In this document: in pieces, positions 55,719-64,000 of the stretch
Numbering within the stretch: position 1 is the first letter of the stretch
Layout of the letters: the number at the start of each line of letters is the position of its first letter
NCBI GenBank assembly: GCA_039111635.1
Contig: JBCAQO010000011.1
Span: 1,178,001 to 1,242,000 of the forward strand
Direction of reading: 5' to 3'
Length of the DNA: 64,000 nt
Source of the DNA: Heterobasidion occidentale
Taxonomy: Eukaryota > Basidiomycota > Agaricomycetes > Russulales > Bondarzewiaceae
The notes under the pieces: model-generated
The model's database searches: none
Seen by the model: the letters and a program-made list of their open reading frames with translations, nothing else
Told to the model about the DNA's origin: nothing
Program-made: the position numbers and the translations under genes

Positions 55719-56403
55719 AATATTATGAGACGGTAAGTGTGAGAGCGAAGAGTTGGGGATAGAAGAAGTGATGAAGGTTCTAAGGACGAGACGAGGGTGC
55801 TGGTGTGCTGGTGTGCTTATTTTGTATCCATACTCATGGCTGTGTGCCGCGAGTGTTGAGCGTGGGCTTGTGGTGCTGATGCTGCTGCTTGTGTGCGGTA
55901 GTGGATGTTACGCAGCCCGTTTCTGGTGCGTATACATACCGTTAACACGATGCCGGGCTGCGACCGTGCTCTGCATAGCGTCATCTTGCTCACGTTCTGT
56001 GATCGGCTAGGGTTTGATGAAGGTTCTATTCACGGACTTCGTTGCCTCGAGGTTGAACATGACGCAGCGGGACGAACAACAGCACCCGCGGGCAGTGCCG
56101 ACAACCTCATTGCTGATGCAGCAAACTATTATTTGCTACGACGGCAGCATCACCCCAAATATCTCCCCCCCAGAAGTTCAAATCTCCGAATGCAGTGGCT
56201 TACTCCGCCTGTCTACAATTTCTCAATGACTGCATCGGCTCGCTTGAAGTTTGGATACGTCAAAACAATGTACATTCCAACACGTCAAACGCGCGTATCC
56301 TAAGTACAGACGGATCTCAAGCTTCACCCCCTTTATTTCATTTCGACGACACGCATCGATCCGCGACGGATTTATACTGTTGGAGTGATCGAATCAGTCT
56401 CGT
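55719..56403. other. Intergenic region between the two lectin genes
   Basis: No splice-supported gene seen. Short frames on the plus strand (55753-56303) overlap one another. It probably holds the promoter of the lectin-fusion gene and the 3' end of the short lectin gene. Confidence 0.4.
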
Positions 56404-57019
56404 TCACGGCGCAGATAGACGATCGGTTCGATTGGAGTACTTACCACGCTTGAACTCCCAAATTTGGTTGGTGCCCTTCCACTTCCCCCACAGGGTCACG
56501 GGCGTACCGGGAGTCGAGTTCCCGTGGTCGGACATGTCAACGTTGAAGGAAGTGCCTGGGATGAACACCCTGAAAAACAAACGGCATGCGTGAGTACAAT
56601 ACCAGTGGAGATGACGCTGGGCGTCAAAAAAAGGACTGATGGCTGACCTGAAAGCATTGCTGTTGTCCTCATCGGGCCAGATGTCCCACTCTCGAGAGCA
56701 GTTGGAGGCGATGACAGGGGTGCCGTCTCCAGCAGCCCCCTCGATGTCGAGGTACTTTCCTGTAGCTACGGAGCGGAAGACCCAACCTCCAGAGCTACCC
56801 TTGGAGAGAACCCACTGCCGAACAATTCAAGTCAGCCCTCAGTCAAGACCAACGTGTCGTCAACGATGGCAATGGGACTGGCAGCTGACCTGCTGGTTGC
56901 CTTGTCCATGAAATCCAAAGCCGATGATAGACTTGCCGTCACCGCCAGAGAGGTCAAGAGCGGTTCTGACTCTTGATGTTGATGAGGGTGTAAGTGGCTC
57001 CTTCTTGGATAGACATAAC
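56404..57019 (-). CDS. Short beta-trefoil lectin (ricin B-like fold)
   Basis: About 150 residues, the usual size of small mushroom lectins. ATG 57019 reads MSIQEGATYTLINIKS, then ALDLSGGDGKSIIGFGFHGQ and GNQQ, intron 56889-56819, WVLSKGSSGGWVFRSVATGK, YLDIEGAAGDGTPVIASN, intron about 56649-56594, FIPGTSFNVDMSDHGNSTPG and WGKWKGTNQIWEFKRG, with a stop at 56404. The LDLSGGD and GxNQQW repeats are the beta-trefoil sugar-site signatures. One extra base near 56960 shifts the frame between NIKS and TALDLSG. Given the otherwise perfect structure this is probably a sequencing error. The true stop may lie past one more intron (GTAAGT at 56444). No signal peptide. It may be a paralog of the lectin domain in the gene at 53688-55718, on the same strand. 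Confidence 0.75.
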
Positions 57020-57953
57020 GAAACGATGGTTAACTGTCCACCGGTGCGCTAGGTTTAAATACTTCCCGAGATACAGAATCGATCGGTAGGACGGTAGAAG
57101 CCGAGGACTTTCGAGACCCAGTGAGGAGCCCTTCGTCATCGAATGAGCTCATTTAGGAGCTCAGCTATTAGCGAGGTGTCGCGGCAAGTGTCGCCAAGAA
57201 CCACTGGAAGCGGTTATGTCAAGGAAGTCAAGTTTAGGAGTAGTTTAGGAGGGAGTGCTTGAGATCTGGGCAGAGAGTGACGCACCTGCTCCATTGCCCA
57301 GGAACCTCAGTCCCCAAGGTGGGACTTGCGCTGGCTTTGTGACTAGCAGGTACAGAAGGCGTATTTACGTCGAAGCTGGCGACTGGACGCTAGCATTTAC
57401 ATATCCGTTGACCGAAGTGCCAAAGCTCTACGTATACCGAAGGTGAAAGGTGATGGTGAGCGAAGAGTCGAAGATATGATAGTGTCATACCGAGGCGAGA
57501 AGAGATCTAGCCTCAAACCCCGTCAGCATCTTGTCAAGAGGGAGTGATGCTCGATGCAGGTCTGGAGAAGGTTTAGACACCAGAAAGACACGGGCCGGCT
57601 TCCGGATAGAGGAGGAGCAGGTTCGATGTCGTGCATAGAAAGAATATCCACATGTGCATTGTATATCACAGTAACATACCGTGCAAGAAACCTGAGATGG
57701 ACCCTACCAGCACGACCCCTACTATATGGCATATGGTACAGATACATGGCATGACATCCGACCACATTTTTTATCCTCCACAAACCCCTCACCTTTTATT
57801 GCTTTCCGAGAGCAAATCCATAAATATCGAGTGCAAGATAATGCTGCCAACACAATAGACGAGAGAAGGAGAAAAACTAACAGCCCGCCCACCGCAAAGC
57901 AAATCACAGACTGAGAACGACAGAGGCAGAGTCGGGGAGATAAACTATCCCGC
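57020..57953. other. Intergenic region, no gene recognised
   Basis: Upstream of the short lectin and downstream of xylulokinase. It holds short frames of at most 90 codons on both strands with no family resemblance. Confidence 0.45.
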
Positions 57954-60900
57954 TCACACGAGCGCCTTGACTAGCATCCCCTCGAGGCGGCAGTACTCGG
58001 GCACGATGGCTGCGTAGCCCATGAACGCGTCCACATCCGCCTCGGCGACCTTGCCCAACCCCAGCTGCATCTCCGCCTCACTCGTCGGCAGCGCCACTAC
58101 GGGGGCCAGCACGGTTGCCCCCGTCGCAGCCGCAGGAGCCGACCCGTTTTCGCCCGGGGTGCCAGGGACAGCCGTGCCGAGATCGGGCGTGGTAAATGCT
58201 GTAGAGGGCTGCTGGACCGAACCGGTGCTGCTCGTCGCGGTCGTGTTCGTGCTCCCCGTGATTGTCCTCGTCCTGCCCGCCTCGTCAAACTGTCCTCCCT
58301 GCACCCCAAAAATAGCGCCCTCCGCCATGCCCATCCTCTCGAGCTCCTCGAGTGCGTCTTCATCTTCTTCCGCAAACACCGTAGATCCGAATCCCGCTCG
58401 CAGGGCATGGCCATGCCCGTAGGGCGTGCTTGTACCCGAGCCTGCAGTGCCCGCGGCAGGGGCGGGGCCGACCACAGGCGCATTCACGCTCGTCCTCATG
58501 GGCACACCGCCGCTTGCAACCCATCTCTTGCCCATGAGCCGCCTCACCTCCTCTTCGAAGCTGCCTCTCCCTGCGCCGGCACCCCTCTCCTTCCCCCATA
58601 CCCACCGAGCAACGTACGCGCCTCCTAATGCCGCACGGCCCGGGAAGCCAGCAGCCGGAGCGTTGCGATGCGGGACTACCTGCGCCGAGTCCAGCTGGGT
58701 TGTCGGGATGAACACCGGCGCGTTAAAGACATCGCCCACCAGAGCTGCGACAGAAGGGAAGTTGATGGCGGCACCTGTGGTGAGGATCCGTCCTGGAAGT
58801 GTTTGATAATCATACGGGTCAAAAGAGAGACCGATCGCTGTAGCTGCTGCGGGAGCGACGGGAGCGGCCGTGCGTCCGGTCTGACTGCTGCCTGGTCCAG
58901 GAGAAGCGGTGGAGCTAGCCGCGGCAGCCATGAAATTGCTGCCTCGGGAGCGGCCAGCTGCAGCTCCAAGGACACCGGTTGCGACCATTCTTGACCACCG
59001 GACGCGGAAAGAAAGTACCTGACTTTCAACAAGGCAGCGAGGGTTGGCGCGCAGATCGCGGAATTCGTTGACCTTGATGCCAGTCTCGAAACGGAAGATG
59101 CCTTTGACGTGGGATAAGGGATAGCTGTCTCCTTGTAGGAGCCAGAAGCTGAATAGCTTGTCATCAAGACTAAGCTGGATGTCAGAACAGAGATCGCCTG
59201 AAGTCAATGTGAGGCAGCACCGACCCAATGGAACCTCCCGGAGGTACAACCGAGACTAGGCGGTCGAAAGCACTCCAGCTTTTGGTATACATGTCACGTA
59301 CGAGCGCCCTGGGAACGTCTGCGTTTCTGTGCGATGTCTGAGCCTCGCGTCGATCGCATAATATATAGGCCCGACTCACCGGCTTGTCAGCATGACAATA
59401 TATTTTCGTTTTTCGCTCGGATCCTGTGCAGGGTGTGGGTATACGCTGTAAAGGCGCGTGGGGAGATAGTGCGGTGCACTCGTAAGCAAGAAATCCATTG
59501 GACCAAATGAGAGCACGGCATCCGAGGGTGAAGGGCAAAGAGAAAGATAGGTTGACAAATAGTCCGACGTGAATGAAGCAACCATCGTGTCTACAGAATC
59601 CAATCAGACTCGAGGGTCGGTCAACGTCGATGGTGCTCACCAGGCTCAAACCCGTAACGCTCAGCGAGGTACCTGGAGACATTCGCAATACGGCGGCCAC
59701 CGCCCGAAGTGTCGACGTCTCCGAGCCAGCTGCGGAGGCGAAGCGCCTCGTCTCTGCCTCCGCCTGCAATGTATTCAAGGACCTCATCGTCCCACTGGCC
59801 CTGTCCGCCCATGGCATACCGCCACATCCCGGTCCCGCAAGCTTCTGCTTCGCTCATGCCGACCCAGGCGCCTGTGATCAAGCTGGCAAGGAAAGCAGAG
59901 GCCACCTGGACCCGTCCCGTGCGTGCCCATACCTCTGGCGAAGTCTCGCGCACACGAAGCAGTTGTGCGGCAACAAGCGATGCGTGTGCGCTGGTCCCTA
60001 CACGAGCCGCCATATGGTCCGGCCCGCCAAGCGCTGCTTCGAGGCTCAACGCATGCGAGTGTGAAAAGGTGTCTTGGGCGACGGGAGTATTAGGTAGAGA
60101 AAATGCATTAGGGGATAGTTGTGAATGGAGAGGAAGCCGCGAGTTCAATGGTGGGAAAGACGGTATTGGAGCGGATTTCCACCAAACTAAGGCAGTCTTG
60201 GACAAACAAAGGAAAGGTGAGTATGTTTACTACGCTTGAGACATTGATAAACGAGAAAATTGCGATACGATGCATCAAGCGCGCTCAGCCCTGGCAATGT
60301 TTTAACAACCCTGAAGGCAAGTCTTTCGGCTATCTCAACTACTCGTGGTAGCAGAGCCAGTACAGCATGTTGGAGATGCGATGGCCAAGGCCCAAGTAGG
60401 AGGCAGTGCACGCCACGCAGCTGGTCACCACTAGGATGACACCCGTGACACCCGTGACACAGAGCCCAAAGGGGTGGCGCAGAAACGGAAGTAAATCTCA
60501 CCTGAGCAGCCCCGCCTATTGACTTGATGCGACCGACTTCGTAATTCCTGCTCACTTTCTCGAGTAGAAAGTCTGTGCCGTCACAGACGAAGAATGGGGG
60601 TGTAGGAGGAGCGAACGCAGCCAGGACGACGTGACAAGGGGAAGAAGAATCAAGATTGGCGATCAAAAAAAGGCGGACAAAATTAGTAACTGTCTACCGC
60701 CGGGATAATCGAAAAAAATTTGGTTCCGTGCAAAGGTGCTCACCTAGGGCCTTGACCCACATATCCACGGGCGTGGTATAGGCATCGCCTGGCGTCGTAA
60801 ATATCCCACCCTGAGTCCTGAGGAAACGTCAGCACGCGCTTCAGACGCCATACACGCCATTGGTATGCCAGCTGGCAGGATGGGGCAAGGGGAACGCTGC

Positions 60901-61076
60901 CAAGCAGGAGATATAACATGGGGCTACTCACTGGTACTCCGGTAGCTCTACATCAAATCAACCGCCTCTACGCCGACCAACTCTAAGTTCTCGTCCACTA
61001 TGGACGCACGCAACTGGTCTGTGGCGAGTTCGAGCCCGAGGAAGAGCGCCTGACCGCTCTTGGCTGGTGCAGGCAT
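57954..61076 (-). CDS. XKS1: D-xylulose kinase (FGGY family)
   Basis: Phosphorylates D-xylulose to xylulose-5-phosphate, the entry of pentose sugars into the pentose phosphate pathway. From MPAPAKSGQALFLGLELATD (ATG 61076; 61157 is an alternative) the exons read LRASIVDENLELVGVEAVD, TQGGIFTTPGDAYTTPVDMW, DFLLEKVSRNYEVGRIKSIG, ALVWWKS, GPDHMAARVGTSAHASLVAA, ASAFLASLITGAWVGMSEAE, FTSDYLSTYLSLCPSPSDAV, LDDKLFSFWLLQGDSYPLSH, FDPYDYQTLPGRILTTGAAI, FNAPVFIPTTQLDSAQVV and GFPGRAALGGAYVARWVWGK. It ends at 57954 after a Gly/Ala/Thr-rich insertion near the C-terminus. All FGGY blocks are in order over about eight introns. One base is missing in a T run near 60958 (VDFD), which breaks the frame. In a single-copy metabolic gene this is most simply a sequencing error. 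Confidence 0.9.
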
Positions 61077-62557
61077 TACGATAGGTGGGGGTGCAGAAGC
61101 TTGATATGTGAGATAGGGCAGAGGAGGCTGGCCAGCAAAACCAAGAGACAAAGGCAAGCTCTGATGATGGTATCCTCAAGACAAAGAGAAGAGAAGCGAA
61201 GCGAAGCGCGCGTGGGGACTAGGTGGCTGGTATAAGATGTAGGGTATGCTTGCGAACGTCGTTAGTGCGTCGTCGAATCGTCGAGGGCGCTTGACCGGCT
61301 GGATAGATGCCAGTCAGCGGTTGCAGGTGTCGGTCCAGGAAGAGAGCGCTCTACGACGCCCGTAGGAAACAAGACGACAGAGCGAGGGGGGGTGGGAATT
61401 TTGTCCAAATTTGGCTGCGTATCCATGCCATTTCGAATTTTCGTCGGGTTACTTATTACGTACTTAACCCTAAAGTTTATCCATCTCAGTTCTCCCTGTC
61501 CGCCCTCACTGCGCCTCGTATCCTGATCGCACGAACTTTCCGACTGCTTCTACGGATATCATACCAAGAACATTTTCTCTTCACTTCATACATTGTAGGC
61601 TGCGGTCAATCCGAAGACTACGGGCCCCATCAATATGACGTCTTGGCTCTTCCAGGCTGACTATTAACCCGCAGCCAGGTCGCCTTCGCAAACGGCTCAC
61701 ACAACCATTGAGGCCTTCGGGTCGTTTCGGTTTGCTCTTGAGCTCAATAAATACAATCCAGGAGACTTTGCCTTGACTCATGAAAACTCATGACGCCCTT
61801 GGCAGTGGTCGACAACATTCAACTCATTCGCACTAAGCACTTGCTCTGTCAAATTTGATGGCCAGGAACTGCCCTGTCAGGTTGTGCGAAGACGCAGTAT
61901 GCACTTTGACTTGTCCTTGTGTGCTTCTCGTACTTTGGAAAGCATTGATGTCCTGTCACAGTGCGGGATCCGGAATTACACATTGATACCATCAGTTACG
62001 CAGTTCACAACCATACAAGTTGCTTGTGTGTATCCTGATTCTCTCCCTCAGGCGTCAATTAGGCTCTAGTCCAAGTATACTATGGTCGATTGAGAGCCAC
62101 GCTGACCTCTACTCGCCCTAGGTTTATGCATAGCGAGTACAGCTACTGTCAGGCTTTGGGATTTCTCGTGTGAGCCGGGATCGCGGAGTCTATGCTACAC
62201 GCATCTGCATACTACTACCGGTATGTGTGAATCTATTCTTATTCCAACGCGACCAAAATGCGGACACCCTACCTGGAACGGCCACGCCATACTTACATCT
62301 TTGAAACGTCGATCCAGCCGCCTCTTGGGCAGAGCGCGACTCGAATCCTGCACGAACGTGACTCGTCGCGCATGGCCAGGTATCCTCCACGCCCTGAGCT
62401 CTACAGCTCTGAGCCAGCAGCAGTCTCCATATAAAGTCGTCGACTCTCGCTCGCCTGTTCTCAAGTTCATCTCCCCTAGCGTGTCACGGACCCAGCTCTC
62501 ATTCCAAACCCTCCCTCTCGCTGCCAAATACTATCCATTCGTTCTTCCCTTTCCGCG
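61077..62557. other. Divergent intergenic region, no gene recognised
   Basis: Upstream of xylulokinase and of the secreted-protein gene. Contains GAAGCGAAGCGAAGCG near 61192. Short frames only; probably promoters for both neighbours. Confidence 0.45.
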
Positions 62558-63163
62558 ATGATATTTACCCTAGCGCTCTTCGTAATTCTACTGGCCATAT
62601 CGACAGCGTCGGCGGCTCCCACCCAGACCCAGACCCAGACCCATCTATCAAGACGGGACTCCACACTTATGCGCTCGCTCCACCCCCATCGCGGCTCACC
62701 GACAGAGTTGCCTTCTATTTGTACGCAGCGCTCCAAAGCACGCGGTGCGGCTGAGCTCGGGGCGGGCGTGGACGAGGGCCTCCTCTCCGCCCCGAGCACC
62801 GCCGCCCAGCTCGCCGCCTTTTCGCGCGTCGTCCCGCTGGACGGGTCTGCAGACGTGGGCGTGGAAGTGGACGCGGCCGTGGAGCCAATTGAGCAGGGAG
62901 AGAGAAACTGCGGACCGTCCTACGGCGTGCGCTCGCCGCGTTCGAGGCAGGAGAACAGGCGCGCTCCGAACGACGACGACGGTCGCCGACGCGAACGCCA
63001 GCGCGCGCGACACGCAGCGCCAACGCGGGATGACGCCTTCGCGCGAATCGCGCGCTCTTTGAAGAGCGGTGCGGAAGCCAGCGGCTCGCGCCACGCCTTG
63101 CTGACCGGCCCCGACGAGCCCTCCTCGGGCGCTGAGCCGCATTCTGACAGGCCGCCGCTGTGA
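62558..63163 (+). CDS. Small secreted, disordered protein
   Basis: A 201-residue single-exon protein from ATG 62558. It has a clear signal peptide (MIFTLALFVILLAISTASAA) with an Ala-Pro cleavage region, then Thr-Gln repeats (PTQTQTQTH) and a dibasic LSRRDS site where a Kex2-like protease could cut. The rest is Arg/Ala/Ser-rich with few hydrophobic residues and only two Cys. No known domain is recognised. Upstream, 62400-62540 is CT-rich, as is common before fungal starts. The GC-rich 3' half opens several frames, so the exact C-terminus is less sure. It may be a cell-wall or effector-like secreted protein; that is a guess from the leader alone. Confidence 0.55.
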   Translation: MIFTLALFVILLAISTASAAPTQTQTQTHLSRRDSTLMRSLHPHRGSPTELPSICTQRSKARGAAELGAGVDEGLLSAPSTAAQLAAFSRVVPLDGSADVGVEVDAAVEPIEQGERNCGPSYGVRSPRSRQENRRAPNDDDGRRRERQRARHAAPTRDDAFARIARSLKSGAEASGSRHALLTGPDEPSSGAEPHSDRPPL

Positions 63164-63684
63164 TGGGTAGACGTGCGAGCGAGCGGGGGATAGATGGAAG
63201 CTAGATGAGGTATGCGTTCTCGAATGGGCATGGGCACGGGGTGCTCTCGATCGGCTGTGCTTGGATCATTGGATGGATGGAGCGGATGGATTGGATTGGA
63301 TTGGATGGATTGGATGGAAAATGGCAGTGAATAGAGGCTCGATATACGTGCGTCCGTAAATAGTAGTGCATAATCGCTTGCGTCGGGGGTCTGCTGTGCA
63401 AAATCTCTTAAGACATTTTTTAGCAGTGTCGTACCTACACATCTGACTTGAGCTCAGAGCTAGTACCGAGCTCGATGAAAGCAGACAGACGCAGACGCGA
63501 CGTAGCGCGACTCGGCACGTGTCCTTCATTTTACAACACGTCACGAACCCGTCATCCAGCTGACGTTCCCACACTCGAGTCCTTGCACCTGCTCGCTCGC
63601 CCACACCGCACCCTACCGCACCTCACCGCAGCTCACCTCTCAACGTTGAACGATTGCGCGAGCACCAGTTGACCCGGGCACACA
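63164..63684. other. Intergenic region with GGATTGGATGGA microsatellite
   Basis: 63268-63318 is a run of GGATGGATGGA / GGATTGGATTGG units. The rest is the probable promoter of the gene starting at 63685. Confidence 0.7.
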
Positions 63685-64000
63685 ATGTCATTCCTGCAAG
63701 ACCTCGTGGAGGGTAAAATTGTGCGTCTCGCGTCCTCTACACAATATGCATATATGCATATATATGCGACGTGCCCGCCGTCCGCCGTGTGCGGGGCGTC
63801 GCGCGCGCGCGCGTCCTACGACGGACGACGGCAGGGGCTAACGCAGGCGGCGCCGATGCCGATGCCGATGCCGGTGCCGACGTTGACGTTGACGTTGACG
63901 CTGTTGCCGATGCTGATGCTGATGCCGCCGTTTCGTTGTTTGCAGGACTTCGAGGGCCAGAGGGCCGTCGACCAGATCTCGCGCAACGGGCTGCTCGCGC
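63685..64000 (+). CDS. 5' end of an unidentified gene, running off the right edge
   Basis: ATG 63685 encodes MSFLQDLVEGKI. A phase-0 intron 63721-63945 (GTGCGT...TTTGCAG) joins DFEGQRAVDQISRNGLLA to the window end. Reading straight through the intron is also open, but the flanks look conserved and the middle is microsatellite, so splicing is the better model. The protein is not identifiable from 30 residues. The short first exon and long first intron are compatible with a conserved housekeeping gene. Confidence 0.55.
   Translation, partial: MSFLQDLVEGKIVRLASSTQYAYMHIYATCPPSAVCGASRARASYDGRRQGLTQAAPMPMPMPVPTLTLTLTLLPMLMLMPPFRCLQDFEGQRAVDQISRNGLLA
63744..63935 (+). repeat. Cluster of microsatellites inside the first intron
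   Basis: ATATGCATAT repeats (about 63744-63771), a CG run (63799-63812), GCCGAT hexamers (63852-63875), ACGTTG hexamers (63879-63900) and GATGCT units (63909-63926). All lie within the proposed intron. Confidence 0.8.

Noticed and set aside
58021..58806. Plus-strand frames opposite xylulokinase
   Set aside because: Shadows of the GC-rich Ala/Gly/Thr codons of the real minus-strand gene.
57954..59249. Separate 431-residue gene at the xylulokinase C-terminus
   Set aside because: Its first part runs through an intron. The blocks belong to the xylulokinase reading frame started at 61076.

Overview
This window looks like genomic DNA of an agaricomycete (mushroom-forming) fungus. The evidence is genes cut by many 45-65 nt GT-AG introns, a CACTA-like Plavaka transposase, a Ty3/Gypsy element of basidiomycete type, a DUF6698-type protein, an OTT_1508-type deaminase, small beta-trefoil lectins and a xylulokinase. 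It is a scaffold with one 100-N gap (50323-50422).

Layout. 1-6.4 kb is an accessory cluster: a DUF6698-like gene running off the left edge, a Cys-rich protein ending in a SUMO-interacting-type motif, a convergent Ulp1-type SUMO protease, and a lineage-specific gene with an acidic tail. 7-31 kb is repeat-dominated. Roughly 30 copies of a 26-27 bp imperfect palindrome (TTTCTGGAGGAA...CTCTCAGAAA) lie singly, in 148-bp and 69-bp tandem arrays, and in opposite orientations on both sides of a decayed gene at 22.4-27.1 kb. Two ribonucleotide-reductase small-subunit fragments sit in these arms in inverted orientation. A complete LTR retrotransposon (9695-20919, 4-bp target duplication ACGC, LTRs differing visibly by one base) is inserted in one repeat unit. 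Between pol and its 3' LTR it carries a 2.7-kb module with an antisense, intron-containing gene. 31.3-32.6 kb is a GC-rich minisatellite. 33-39 kb holds a large lineage-specific gene and the deaminase gene.

39.4-45.5 kb is a Plavaka element: transposase, a second small gene and three 90-bp repeats. Its 3' half recurs at 50.4-53.3 kb, directly after the gap. Between the copies lie a 66-aa gene, an intron-containing tRNA-Cys-like gene, and two convergent N-glycosylation genes (SWP1/ribophorin II and a GH47 alpha-mannosidase), both carrying several single-base frameshifts. 53.7-64 kb is more ordinary: a long acidic protein fused to a beta-trefoil lectin, a short lectin, xylulokinase, a small secreted protein and the first exons of a gene running off the right edge.

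How it fits together. The left and middle parts are shaped by transposons and their cargo; the right part is core metabolism and secretion. The most unusual signals are the palindromic-core arrays, the antisense gene inside the retrotransposon, and a paired 15-bp motif (CTTGCTCATTGCAGG) found in gene orientation upstream of three separate genes, including the Ulp1 protease and the Plavaka transposase. Single-base indels, often in homopolymers, interrupt several genes including the housekeeping gene xylulokinase, so some apparent pseudogenes may be sequencing error.
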